A stretch of DNA of 64,000 nucleotides from an uncultured Christensenellaceae bacterium (GTDB taxonomy: Bacteria; Bacillota; Clostridia; Christensenellales; Borkfalkiaceae), in the NCBI GenBank assembly GCA_910587365.1, contig CAJUKJ010000004.1, positions 42,891-106,890 of the forward strand, read 5' to 3'. Below the pieces are notes generated by a model, which worked only from the letters and a program-made list of their open reading frames with translations, ran no database searches and was not told the origin of the DNA. This document shows positions 41,074-49,601 of this stretch, piece by piece. The translations under genes and the position numbers were made by a program. The first letter of the stretch is position 1; every line of letters begins with the position of its first letter.

Positions 41074-41514
41074 TTATAAAAATTTTTTAAGCTTTTTTTC
41101 AAACCCTTCTTCCAGGGCGATAAGCGAATTTAAAAGCTTTTTGACGTCTGCCGCCATAACCTTTTCGCCGTCGGTTAAAGAGGTCTTTAACGAAGTAATT
41201 CCGTTTACCGTACCCCTTATCATCATCTGCGCGATATTCTGCGGCGAGTTGTCGTTTGCCGTACCCATTTTTATCGCACTCCACATCATAGCCTTTTTGA
41301 TGGGGCTGGGTTCTTTTACGTCAATGCCGTACTTCATTGCAAGCTGAGCCGCCTCGCTGCAAATTTTTTCGTACTCCTCATGCTCGCGCATAATTTCTTC
41401 ACGGATTTCCCCGTCCTCTATCTCTGGCATTATGTCCGAAATAGAAGTTATTGCAAGCTGTGCGTTGCGGTAAATTTCCGCAATAATTTCGCTGTCCGAT
41501 TTAATTTGTTCCAT
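41074..41514 (-). CDS. Hypothetical helical protein, ferritin-like fold possible
   Basis: A 146-residue, all-helical, acidic protein. REEIMREHEEYEKICSEAAQ in the first third and the pattern of long helices resemble the DUF2383/DUF892-type ferritin-like proteins of unknown function. That placement is tentative. AAGGAG precedes the ATG. A promoter TTGAAA-17-TAATAT (about 41580-41610) and a short GCCTC/GAGGC hairpin lie upstream. No neighbour hints at a role. Confidence 0.7.
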   Translation of the reverse strand: MEQIKSDSEIIAEIYRNAQLAITSISDIMPEIEDGEIREEIMREHEEYEKICSEAAQLAMKYGIDVKEPSPIKKAMMWSAIKMGTANDNSPQNIAQMMIRGTVNGITSLKTSLTDGEKVMAADVKKLLNSLIALEEGFEKKLKKFL

Positions 41515-41823
41515 ATATGACTCCTTACCATATATGTTGTATCAATCAAAAGAAAAATATACCCGAAGAATAAAGCAACATATTATTTGCGGTTGTAGCA
41601 AATTTCAAATGAAGTGCATTCCGGGTGTGCCTCGTTTGAGGCATACTTTTTTATTGAAATAAAATGCATATTTTGCTAAAACAACAGTTAAACAATCCTT
41701 ATCGAAATAATCAGGGGCAAAAAAAACAACTAATGAAATACTTAACCCTGCACATATTCCATAATTTGCTACACCTGTTTTAAAACTTAATCCGTGTACA
41801 GTGAGATGATTTTCGTTGCACAA

Positions 41824-42115
41824 CTGTTGTACTCGTTTAGCAAAGCTACTCGCCCAAAAGCTATAGCTACACTACGCCTAACTTTTATATACACTTTTAA
41901 ATGGAGCAATCGATAAAAACTACAATTACAATTAATGTAAATTTTTTTAGATAGTGTTTCATACCGTAGCCCATACGCGTATAGTTATAAAATTTCTGCC
42001 GACACGCCTTGCACCGTTACTTTTGATATCTATAATGTCTGTTCTGCTGATTTTACACCGTAAAAAAATATTGTAACAGGCTTACGAAAGTACGGCAATT
42101 TAATGTTACACAACG
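41824..42115. other. Gene-free accessory stretch
   Basis: No open frame with a start signal, RNA gene or repeat was recognised. It is AT-rich with scattered stops on both strands. Together with the XRE, lipoprotein and 41074 genes it separates rng from rplU. Confidence 0.5.
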
Positions 42116-42124
42116 TTAAAACGC

Positions 42125-42254
42125 TTGACAAGAAATTCCGCTTATGATAAAGTAAATACCGAGCCGCTCGGAACGGGCTTTTTTAAACGCGCTTTGCGCT
42201 GCCTACCCCTTTGGGCAATTGTATCCGGCGAGACTGGTTAGAGGAGGTAATAAT
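42125..42254 (+). promoter_or_regulatory. rplU promoter and structured leader (L21 leader-like)
   Basis: TTGACA (42125-42130), a 17-nt spacer and TAAAGT (42148-42153) predict a start near 42160. The 95-nt leader has GCC/GGC followed by TTTTTT (42163-42184), GCGC/GCGC, TGCC-ACCCCTTT-GGCA-type pairing and CCGG-GAGA-CTGG just before GAGGAGG. Firmicutes rplU leaders are known to be structured and autoregulated by L21. I assign it by position and structure only. Confidence 0.55.
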
Positions 42255-42557
42255 ATGTACGCTATTTTCGAAAACGGAAGCAAACAGTACAAGGTTTCCG
42301 TGGGCGACCTTTTAAAGGTTGAAAAGCTGAACGCTGAAATCGGTGCCACCGTGCAGTTCCCCGTCATTTTAACCGCTGACGAAAAGGGTATTCAGGCTGG
42401 CAAGGAAGTTTCGGCTGTGAAAGTGACCGCAGAAGTAGTTTCTCAGGGCAAGGAAAAGAAGATTATCGTCTTCAAGTACAAAGCCAAGAAAAACGAAAGA
42501 AAGAAGCAAGGACACAGACAGCCCTACACACAGATTAAAGTAACGGCTATCGGCTAA
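42255..42557 (+). CDS. rplU: Ribosomal protein L21
   Basis: A 100-residue large-subunit protein with the standard opening MYAIFENGSKQYKVSVGDLL and the C-terminal KKIIVFKYKAKKNERKKQGHRQPYTQIKV-type RNA-binding end. The frame runs upstream to 42219, but GAGGAGG followed by an 8-nt spacer selects the ATG at 42255. rpmA follows after 39 bp. The cysteine protease gene prp (ysxB), normally between them in Firmicutes, is absent. Confidence 0.97.
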   Translation: MYAIFENGSKQYKVSVGDLLKVEKLNAEIGATVQFPVILTADEKGIQAGKEVSAVKVTAEVVSQGKEKKIIVFKYKAKKNERKKQGHRQPYTQIKVTAIG

Positions 42558-42596
42558 CCCGCATTTGAGCGGAGTAATTTCAGGAGGAAATAAACA

Positions 42597-42875
42597 ATGT
42601 TATTTTTAAGTTTATTCGCCCATAAAAAAGGTACCGGTTCTTCCCATAACGGCAGAGACAGCAATCCCAAAATGCTTGGAGTTAAGCGCGCGGACGGGCA
42701 GTTCGTGCTTGCGGGAAACATTCTCGTAAGACAGCGCGGCTCTAAGTTCAAGGCTGGCGCAGGCGTTGGAATGGGCAAAGACGACACGCTTTTCGCACTC
42801 GTTGACGGCACCGTTAAGTTTGAAAGAGTGGGCAAAGACGGAAAGCAGGTTTGCGTTTATCCCGTCGCAGAATAA
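42597..42875 (+). CDS. rpmA: Ribosomal protein L27 with cleavable N-terminal extension
   Basis: A 92-residue L27. The body has [20 protein letters not shown] and [13 protein letters not shown]. The first eight residues, MLFLSLFA, form the hydrophobic extension ending in FA that in Firmicutes is removed by Prp to expose the functional N-terminus. The cleavage motif is therefore kept, although prp is missing from this operon and must be elsewhere. obgE, the usual next gene, is also absent. AGGAGG is well placed and a terminator follows. Confidence 0.96.
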   Translation: MLFLSLFAHKKGTGSSHNGRDSNPKMLGVKRADGQFVLAGNILVRQRGSKFKAGAGVGMGKDDTLFALVDGTVKFERVGKDGKQVCVYPVAE

Positions 42876-42883
42876 TAAAACCG

Positions 42884-42918
42884 AAGCGGTTCGTTTAATC
42901 GGACCGCTTTATTTTTTT
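42884..42918 (+). terminator. rplU-rpmA terminator
   Basis: The stem AAGCGGTTCG / CGGACCGCTT is followed by TTATTTTTTT. The T tract runs into the start of the next gene: its ATG is at 42924. Confidence 0.85.
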
Positions 42919-42923
42919 AACTT

Positions 42924-44480
42924 ATGAAACTCAAACACTTATCGAAATTAAATATCGCCGCGCTTGCCGTAAGCGCGTTCTGGCTTATAGAATATTTTGG
43001 GTTCGGCATTGCCATATTTGCGAAAATGTGGTACACCTCCCCCGCTATTCCGTTTGTGGGCGGAGTTTTTGCACTGTTGCCTTTTGCGGCGGAAATACTC
43101 AATATCTTTAAATTTAAAAGAAAATGGCTTGATATATCGGTTATTTGCGCCTCCGCCGCGTTTGCGTTTGCGCATTTTTTGGTGTTCCTGTATATAATGT
43201 CAAAGCTTAGCTACATTATTTTTGCGGGCGTGCCGTACTTTATTACGGCAGGGCTTGCACTGCTTACGGCGTCTTTCATATTCGTATTCCCCCGCCTCAA
43301 CAAGCTTTTAAAGCGTATTTTTGCAATATCCATTTCGGTAATAATTGCAATAATCTGTCTTGTTACCCTTTTCAACGCCACGCCCTTTTATATAAGCGGC
43401 GGCGCGACGGTATTTGCTGTTGACGACGAATACCAGATAGCGTTTGCAACCTCGCACCGGTCGGTAGGTTCGGTTACGGTAAACGGCAAGACTTACAGCG
43501 ATAGCGAAAACGGCGGAATGAATATCTGCAAGCTGCATAAAATAAGCGTTCCCGCAAGCGAGCTGGACAAAGCAAAGTCGTACTCGATATCCACCCAAAG
43601 CATAGCCTTGAACACCGCCTATGTTCCCGCAAAGGGTCCCAAAATAAGCAAAACCTACTCCTTCCGCCCCGTTGACGAAAGCGACGGCTGGCAGATTTAC
43701 AACCTTTCGGACACGCACGAATGTCTCCCCGGTCCCGCAAACGCGGCAAGCTATTTCGGCGACAGGCTGGACCTGCTGATATTAAACGGCGACATTATAA
43801 ACGAGGTTTCGAGCTATTACCAAATTTCCACCATATATAAGCTTGCGCACCGTATAACCAAGGGCGGCCGCCCTGTTATATACACCCGCGGCAACCACGA
43901 AGCGGTAGGTTCGCTTTTGGCGGACTTCGGAAAATACGTCGGCTGCGCTGACAGAGGGTTTTATTATACCTATAAGGTCGGCTCACTTTCCCTACTCATT
44001 CTTGACACCAACAACGATATGGCGGATGACAACAAGAAGGTTGCGCCCGTAATAAACTTCGACGAAGTGCGCGCAGCTCAGAGCGAATGGATAAAGGGTC
44101 TCGGCGATTGGCACGAAGGTTATAAATATGCCTTTGTAGTCGCGCATATGGCATACCCCCTTAAAGGCTATACGCGCGACGGCAGCCATTGGAGCGGCTG
44201 GGCGAAAGAGCTTATAGAGCTTACCGACGGAAAGGCGCAGCTTGCCATATGCGGGCATTCGCACAAAACCGTCATTAACGAACCGCACGACGACGACAAT
44301 ACGATTGCGGGCTTCCCCGTTCTTCGCGGGTCGATAAGAAGCAACAAGTACGCCGAAAAAGAGGGTATTTCCCCCTTTGAGTTTACGGGTACGGCTATTG
44401 AAATTAAAGGCGGCAACGTCAATATAAAGTTTACCAACGCAAAAAAAGCAGTGCTTGGCGAATACAACTTGGTGGTATAA
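42924..44480 (+). CDS. Membrane-anchored metallophosphoesterase
   Basis: A 518-residue protein. About four N-terminal membrane spans (residues 10-155) are followed by a calcineurin-like phosphoesterase domain with the metal motifs LSDTHECLP, LILNGDII, YTRGNHEA, VVAHMAYP and AICGHSHK. The active domain is probably extracellular. The substrate is unknown. The ATG at 42924 directly follows the T tract of the rpmA terminator and has no Shine-Dalgarno. Translation may depend on readthrough or on an internal start, so the exact start is uncertain. Confidence 0.88.
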   Translation: MKLKHLSKLNIAALAVSAFWLIEYFGFGIAIFAKMWYTSPAIPFVGGVFALLPFAAEILNIFKFKRKWLDISVICASAAFAFAHFLVFLYIMSKLSYIIFAGVPYFITAGLALLTASFIFVFPRLNKLLKRIFAISISVIIAIICLVTLFNATPFYISGGATVFAVDDEYQIAFATSHRSVGSVTVNGKTYSDSENGGMNICKLHKISVPASELDKAKSYSISTQSIALNTAYVPAKGPKISKTYSFRPVDESDGWQIYNLSDTHECLPGPANAASYFGDRLDLLILNGDIINEVSSYYQISTIYKLAHRITKGGRPVIYTRGNHEAVGSLLADFGKYVGCADRGFYYTYKVGSLSLLILDTNNDMADDNKKVAPVINFDEVRAAQSEWIKGLGDWHEGYKYAFVVAHMAYPLKGYTRDGSHWSGWAKELIELTDGKAQLAICGHSHKTVINEPHDDDNTIAGFPVLRGSIRSNKYAEKEGISPFEFTGTAIEIKGGNVNIKFTNAKKAVLGEYNLVV

Positions 44481-44481
44481 A

Positions 44482-44964
44482 ATGATAAAAGCATTTCCGC
44501 TTACCGACAGACAGAGCGCGGTGTTTACAGGACTTTTCGGCAAATATTACGCCGAACTCGGCTGCGAGGACAACATAACTCATCTCGTTGACGAATATAT
44601 AATACCCGATTACATTGCGGGGTTAATTAAAATAGACCTTTTGGAAGAGGACGGAATTGCCGTCGGGTTTGTAATTTACCAGACCGACGACATAGACAAC
44701 GACTGGAACTTTAAAGAAGGTTGGGGCGACATACGTGAAATTTTCATCGTACCCTCCGCCCGCCGCAAAGGTTACGGAAAGTTTCTGCTGTTCACTGCGG
44801 AAATGAAGCTTAAAGAAAGCGGTGCGGACAAGGCTTACGCCCTTCCCTGCGAAACAGCCGTTGCGTTCTTTAACGCGTGCGGATATACCAAGACCGCAGG
44901 CTTCTGCGACGAACTCGACTGTCCTGTTTTTGAAAAGACAAGCTTAAACAGTTGCTGTAGATAA
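44482..44964 (+). CDS. GNAT-family N-acetyltransferase
   Basis: About 160 residues. The acetyl-CoA binding stretch IREIFIVPSARRKGYGKFLLFTAEMKL contains the R/Q-x-x-G-x-G/A motif, followed by YALPCETAVAFFNACGYTKT. The substrate is unknown. The frame extends upstream inside the phosphoesterase gene, but the ATG at 44482, one base after that gene's stop and behind GGTGG, is the likely start. The two genes are probably cotranscribed. A strong terminator follows. Confidence 0.88.
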   Translation: MIKAFPLTDRQSAVFTGLFGKYYAELGCEDNITHLVDEYIIPDYIAGLIKIDLLEEDGIAVGFVIYQTDDIDNDWNFKEGWGDIREIFIVPSARRKGYGKFLLFTAEMKLKESGADKAYALPCETAVAFFNACGYTKTAGFCDELDCPVFEKTSLNSCCR

Positions 44965-44970
44965 ACATTA

Positions 44971-45000
44971 CCCGCCGCCCCGAAGTTTCGGGGCGGCGGG
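44971..45000. terminator. Terminator after the GNAT gene
   Basis: The 13-bp stem CCCGCCGCCCCGA / TCGGGGCGGCGGG is followed by CTTTCTGTATTTC on the plus strand. Confidence 0.88.
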
Positions 45001-45069
45001 CTTTCTGTATTTCAAGCTTTTCCTTTGAAAATCAATCCTCTGCCTCATTCGGCACCGCCGAGGTTTACG

Positions 45070-46107
45070 TTACGCAGTAAACGCACCCCAACAAGCCATT
45101 AAAGCCATAATTACCAAAGGTACGGTTATTATACTTATCAAGGTTACCGTAACAAAAGCCGATGCTGCGGTGTCCTTGTCCCCGTCGAAGCTTTCCGCCA
45201 TTGCAACGACTGAGGCGGCGGGCGACATAGTCATTGCTATTACGGGTGCTAAAAATACGTATTCGTCAATTCCGCTTACCCCGCCGCGCGCACTCTGCAA
45301 AATATAGAAGAACGGTATTGCCGCGGCAAACGTTAAAAACGGTGCGATTATAAGCCTTAAACCGCCTGCGACGTAGTTGCCCTTGTTGAGAAAAAGAGTT
45401 TTGGGACTCATTTCCGCGATGCGGATACCAACTATAACCATAGAAAGCGGGGCGGTCATATATGAAAGATACTGCGGAAACATTTGCAGCACTTCGCACC
45501 CGTCGAACATAAAGAAATTTATCTGCGGGACGAAAAATAGCAACAGTCCGACCGCTACCGATAATATGGCGGGATTGCACAAAAGCTTTTTGGGGCTGAC
45601 TTGCTTGATATCGCCCGTAATAAGCACTACGCCGAACGTCCAGCAAAGCACGGTAAACATTACGTTGAATACCATCATATACATTACGGCAAGCGGGTCG
45701 CCGCCCGTGTACATTTCAACGAACGGTATGCCCATAAAGCCGCAGTTGGAAAATGCCGCAATAAACGCGTAAACGTCGGTTGCCTTTTTGTTTTTCGATT
45801 TAATGAAAATCAGCTTGCACAGCCCCATCATCAACAGCATCGAAATTGTGGCTATTGCCGCAACCAGACCGAAATTCGCCGCAATGTCTGTCCTTTTTAT
45901 CGCGTTTACTATTTCCCAATCTTGCTTTGTAAAAGTACAGAAAGCCTTGATTGCAAGCGCGGGCTGACAGACGTAAAGCAGTAAATTGCTTAACGCGAAG
46001 GTCGTTCCCTCGCCGAAAAGCTTTAATTTTTTAAGGGCGAACCCCGGCACCATAAATGCAAACATTACCGCCATAATAAGCAGTACTTTTAAAAATATCT
46101 CTCCCAT
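45070..46107 (-). CDS. AEC-family transporter
   Basis: A 345-residue membrane protein with about ten spans in the auxin efflux carrier (AEC)/malate permease arrangement. It has FMVPGFALKKLKLF near the start, AAFSNCGFMGIPFVEMYTGG (the conserved N-x-G-F-M-G-I-P block), and an APLSMVIVGIRIAEM stretch in the middle. Bacterial members export or exchange carboxylates such as malate. The substrate here is unknown. AAGGT precedes the ATG. The upstream region is a tandem repeat (46128-46243). Confidence 0.9.
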   Translation of the reverse strand: MGEIFLKVLLIMAVMFAFMVPGFALKKLKLFGEGTTFALSNLLLYVCQPALAIKAFCTFTKQDWEIVNAIKRTDIAANFGLVAAIATISMLLMMGLCKLIFIKSKNKKATDVYAFIAAFSNCGFMGIPFVEMYTGGDPLAVMYMMVFNVMFTVLCWTFGVVLITGDIKQVSPKKLLCNPAILSVAVGLLLFFVPQINFFMFDGCEVLQMFPQYLSYMTAPLSMVIVGIRIAEMSPKTLFLNKGNYVAGGLRLIIAPFLTFAAAIPFFYILQSARGGVSGIDEYVFLAPVIAMTMSPAASVVAMAESFDGDKDTAASAFVTVTLISIITVPLVIMALMACWGAFTA

Positions 46108-46127
46108 AAACGACCTTACGTCGACGA

Positions 46128-46243
46128 CGTATCTTAATTACTCTTTCCTCAGACTTGTTTACCGCTAATCAAACGTAAACGTTACGTTTAATCAACGTAT
46201 CTTAATTACTCTTTCCTTAGACTTGTTTACCGCTAATCAAACT
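46128..46243. repeat. Tandem direct repeat, 68-bp period
   Basis: CGTATCTTAATTACTCTTTC begins at 46128 and again at 46196. The 48-bp copies 46128-46175 and 46196-46243 differ at one base. They share CGTATCTTAATT and CTAATCAAAC with the repeat at 1-125 and the single copy near 62550. The spacer between copies contains the palindrome AACGTTACGTT-like sequence. Confidence 0.85.
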
Positions 46244-46312
46244 ACACGTATTATATCACTGCAAAAAATAAATGCAAAGCGTTTACGCAACGTTAATTAA
46301 TATTTTGCAAAA

Positions 46313-46386
46313 TCCTTCTTGCCTTACCCCATAGTAAGGGTGGAAGGTGGATTTGGCGTAAGGCAAAGACGAATGAGGGGTGTGCA
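46313..46386. repeat. Dispersed two-hairpin repeat, copy 2
   Basis: CCTTACCCCATAGTAAGGGTGGAAGG, then TTTGGC-GTAA-GGCAAA, then GACGAATGAGGGGTGTG. It has the same layout as the copies at 38505 and 54648. Confidence 0.75.
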
Positions 46387-46395
46387 ATTAAGTTT

Positions 46396-46695
46396 TTATA
46401 TAAAATTTACGGGGCGCGGAATCGCGCCCCGTACTCCTTTACTCGGAATATGTTTCCGTGTGGTAGTTTTTCTTTCCGCAATGCGTGCAGGTAAGCTTGC
46501 GTGTTTTCGGCGTATGTGCGGCAAAAAACCATTTTCCGAATTTAGGTGCAACGTTTTAAGGCTTTCTTCGCCGTAAAGCCTCCTTCCTCCCTCGGAAAAC
46601 CTTTCGGGTTTTAAAAGCCCTTCTCTGTCGTAATACTGCACAGTCCTTACGGTAACCCCGCAAAGCTCGGCTATTTCTCCCGTTGAATATGACAT
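46396..46695 (-). pseudogene. Truncated MerR regulator fused to a zinc-ribbon remnant
   Basis: AGGAGG precedes the ATG at 46695. The first 45 codons are a good MerR HTH (YSTGEIAELCGVTVRTVQYYDREGLLKPE, then GGRRLYGEE), but the effector part is missing. After LKTLHL the frame becomes unlike any MerR. Another frame of the same strand (about 46445-46565) reads a plausible zinc-ribbon tail, LTCTHCGKKNYHTETYSE, ending in TAA, without a start codon. I read this as a deletion joining two gene fragments. TTACG and CGTAA half-sites (46726-46738) upstream may be the old MerR operator. Confidence 0.65.
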
Positions 46696-46833
46696 ACTTA
46701 CCTCCTTTAAAGGCATCTTACAATATTACGTTGCGTAACAAGCAAGCATTTTTATAAACTTTTTTAAAATTTTTTATAAAAAAATATAAAAGCGGCAACT
46801 TAATTACCGCTCAGCGTATCCATTGTTGTAATT

Positions 46834-46857
46834 AAGGGGAGTTTTTAAACTCCCCTT
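46834..46857 (-). terminator. Terminator of the hexuronate operon
   Basis: The 11-bp stem AAGGGGAGTTT / AAACTCCCCTT lies downstream of uxaC on the minus strand. The T tract after it is weak (AATTACAAC). Confidence 0.65.
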
Positions 46858-46892
46858 ATCATTATTTTAGTCTAATAATAACCGCCCGTTAC

Positions 46893-48305
46893 TTAAAAAC
46901 CGAAATATTCCTTAGCGTTATTGTAACAGATATCTTCAACTATTTTGCCGAGAACGGGAAGCTCGGACGCGGGATACTGTCCGCTTTCAACTAATTTACC
47001 GAGCATACTGCACAATATCCGCCTGTAATATTCGTGGCGGGGGAATGCTAAAAATGAGCGGCTGTCTGTAAGCATACCTACCGACTGCGCAATAAGTCCC
47101 GTCTGCATTACGGTTTCAAGGTTACGGTGCAAGCCGTCCTGCTGGTCTAAAAACCACCACGCCGTACCCAATTGGACAAGCCCCTTTACCCCCTGTTTAT
47201 GAAAACAACCCGCAAGCGTGGATAGCGCGTAATTATCGCGGGGGTTGATGTTGTAAAGTATGGTCTTAGGCAGGCTTCCGTCACAGTCGAGTTCGCTTAA
47301 AATTGCGGAAAGCTTTGAAATATAACTTCCGTCTCCCATACAGTCAAAACCCGTATCGGGGCCTATTTTTCCATACATCCGCTTTGAATTGTTTCTTTGC
47401 GCGCCTATATGATATTGCTGAACCCAGCCACGCTTTGCGTACTGCCTGCCGAGGAAAATCAAAAGATAGCCCTTGTATTTATCCAGCTCTTCACAGGTTA
47501 AGGACTGACCCTTCAGACCCTTTAAAAAGACCTTATCCGCCTCGTCGTAAGTACAGGGCGCGAAGTGAACTTCTTCAAGCGAATGGTCTGAAAGCTTACA
47601 GCCCATACTGTCGAAAAATTTAATTCTTTCCGCAAGCGCGTCGCAAAAATCGTTTAAGTTTTTTATAGGCTTTTTCGCCGCGTCCGCAAGCTTGTTTATC
47701 CAACACGCGAAAAAATTCTGCTCGATATTCAAGGCCTTATCGGGGCGGAACGCGGGCAGAACCTTGACTTTAAGCGTTTCGTCTTCACGCATTTTGGCGT
47801 GCCATTCGAGGCTGTCTGTCGGGTCGTCGGTAGTACATACCGTTTGCACGTTCATTTTGTAAAGCATACCGCGGACGGTAAGCGTTTCAAGGACTTTGTT
47901 TGCCTTATCCCAAATAGACTTTGCATTTTCGGAATTTATTACCTCTTCAATCCCGAAATATCTTTTAAGTTCGAGATGCGACCAGGTATAGAGAGGGTTG
48001 CCGACTAAATACGGCATAGAATCGGCAAACTGGACATATTTTTTATAATCGTCGCCCGAACCCGAAATACTGTCCTCTTCATAGCCCCTTGCACGGAGAG
48101 CGCGCCACTTGTAATGGTCGCCGCACCTGTCGCCCGAACCCAGCCACGCTTCGGCAAGGTTACGGAATTTTTTATCCCCGTAAATATCCTTTGCCGACAA
48201 ATGGCAATGGTAGTCTATTATAGGCATATTTTCCGCATGACCGTGATACAGAACCTTTGCCGTTTGCGTATCTAAAAGAAAATCGTTATCCATAAAAGCA
48301 TTCAT
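46893..48305 (-). CDS. uxaC: Uronate (glucuronate) isomerase
   Basis: A 470-residue amidohydrolase-fold enzyme isomerising glucuronate to fructuronate or galacturonate to tagaturonate. PIIDYHCHLSAKDIYG carries the metal ligands H33 and H35. The family block WRALRARGYEED, TTDDPTDSLEWH, FRPDKAL and HIGAQRNNS follow. The length is typical. It is cotranscribed with kdgK and GH43 upstream, so cell-wall uronates are funnelled toward KDG. uxaB/uxuB and uxuA/uxaA are not in this window. Confidence 0.95.
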   Translation of the reverse strand: MNAFMDNDFLLDTQTAKVLYHGHAENMPIIDYHCHLSAKDIYGDKKFRNLAEAWLGSGDRCGDHYKWRALRARGYEEDSISGSGDDYKKYVQFADSMPYLVGNPLYTWSHLELKRYFGIEEVINSENAKSIWDKANKVLETLTVRGMLYKMNVQTVCTTDDPTDSLEWHAKMREDETLKVKVLPAFRPDKALNIEQNFFACWINKLADAAKKPIKNLNDFCDALAERIKFFDSMGCKLSDHSLEEVHFAPCTYDEADKVFLKGLKGQSLTCEELDKYKGYLLIFLGRQYAKRGWVQQYHIGAQRNNSKRMYGKIGPDTGFDCMGDGSYISKLSAILSELDCDGSLPKTILYNINPRDNYALSTLAGCFHKQGVKGLVQLGTAWWFLDQQDGLHRNLETVMQTGLIAQSVGMLTDSRSFLAFPRHEYYRRILCSMLGKLVESGQYPASELPVLGKIVEDICYNNAKEYFGF

Positions 48306-48335
48306 TAAAAAGTTTACTCCGAATTGTGAAAACGG

Positions 48336-48410
48336 TTTTTACCAAACCGCAGGAATGCAGGCAAGAGGCGAACGAGCATTTATGACGGGAGTTTACACAG
48401 ATGTAAATGA
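48336..48410. repeat. Intergenic repeat, copy related to 6301-6372
   Basis: TTACCAAACCGCAG, CGAACGAGCATTT, GGGAGTTTACA and AGATGTAAATGACC follow the order of the copy at 6301-6372. GTAAATGACCG also occurs at about 60349-60360. It lies between uxaC and kdgK. Confidence 0.55.
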
Positions 48411-48458
48411 CCGGAATAAAGCGCAGTTCAACGTAGTATTGCGACGTATACACGCGGT

Positions 48459-49490
48459 TTAACGCTGTACCCTGCCCGACCCGTCGCCGCCGACGAGAGC
48501 CTCCACCTCTTTACGCGAAACGAGGTTAAAGTCGCCGGGGATTGTGTGCTTTAAGGCGGACGCCGCAACGCCGTATTCAAGCGCGGACTTAAAGTCCTTG
48601 CCGTCGAGGAAACCGCAGATTAAGCCGCCTGCGAACGAATCGCCGCCGCCGACACGGTCTACTATCGGGGTTATCCTGTACGTTTTGGAATGGTAAAACT
48701 GCTTACTCTTTGCCTCGTAAATGCATGCCGACCAGCCGTTATCGGATGCGGAATGACTTACCCGCAACGAGCTTACCGCATATTTAAACCCGAATTTTTC
48801 AACCATCTGTTCAAATATAGACTTATAACCAGCAAGTTCGAGTTCGCCGCCCGTCACGTCGGTATTGCCGGGCTTGAAGCCGAGAACGAGTTCGGCGTCC
48901 TCTTCATTGCCTATGCAAACGTCAACATACTTCATAAGCCCGGTCATTATCTTCCGCGCTTTTTCGCTTGACCATAGCTTTTTGCGGAAATTCAGGTCAA
49001 CCGACACGGTAACGCCGTGTTTTTTTGCCGCCTTCAACGCGTCCTCGGTAAGCTTTGCCGCACTGTCCGAAAGGGCGGGTGTAATGCCTGTAAAGTGAAA
49101 CCAGTCCGCATCCTTGAAAATCTCTTCAAAATCGAAGTCCTTTTCGGTTGCGGTGCTTATCGATGAATGCGCCCTGTCGTAAACGACCTTGGAAGGACGC
49201 ATTGCCGAACCCGTTTCAAGATAGTAAATGCCAAGCCTTTCGCCGCATCTGGCAACGTGTCGGGTACCAACTCCGTACTTCCTGAGGGCGGCAACCGCGC
49301 ATTCCCCTATTTCGTTATCCGGAACGGCGGTCACAAATTCCGCCATATGACCGTAGTTTGCGCACGACACCGCAACGTTGGCTTCGCCGCCGCCGTAATT
49401 TACGTCAAATTCGTCCGCCTGTATAAACTTTTCATTACAGGGGGTTGAAAGGCGAAGCATAATTTCGCCCATAGTCACAATTTTTTTCAT
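48459..49490 (-). CDS. kdgK: 2-keto-3-deoxygluconate kinase
   Basis: A 343-residue PfkB-family sugar kinase. VTMGEIMLRLSTPCNEKFIQADEFDVNYGGGEANVAVS is typical of KdgK. The C-terminal DRVGGGDSFAGGLICGFLDG is the PfkB signature with the catalytic Asp. It phosphorylates KDG to KDPG after hexuronate breakdown. AAAGGAGA precedes the ATG. It lies between GH43 and uxaC in one direction, which supports the assignment. A general ribokinase is the less likely alternative. The KDPG aldolase gene is not in view. Confidence 0.9.
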   Translation of the reverse strand: MKKIVTMGEIMLRLSTPCNEKFIQADEFDVNYGGGEANVAVSCANYGHMAEFVTAVPDNEIGECAVAALRKYGVGTRHVARCGERLGIYYLETGSAMRPSKVVYDRAHSSISTATEKDFDFEEIFKDADWFHFTGITPALSDSAAKLTEDALKAAKKHGVTVSVDLNFRKKLWSSEKARKIMTGLMKYVDVCIGNEEDAELVLGFKPGNTDVTGGELELAGYKSIFEQMVEKFGFKYAVSSLRVSHSASDNGWSACIYEAKSKQFYHSKTYRITPIVDRVGGGDSFAGGLICGFLDGKDFKSALEYGVAASALKHTIPGDFNLVSRKEVEALVGGDGSGRVQR

Positions 49491-49601
49491 ATTGCCGTTC
49501 TCCTTTTGAAAACTTTTGCAAACCTATTATAATTGAATAAAATGCCAAAGTCCATACCAAGGAGGAATTTGTGTGCAAAATGCCAATCTGTGTTTAAAAC
49601 G

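Noticed and set aside
41605..41823. 72-codon minus-strand frame upstream of the 41074 gene
   Set aside because: It starts at a TTG without SD, its end runs through the GCCTC/GAGGC hairpin, and the translation looks random. It is probably promoter and leader sequence.
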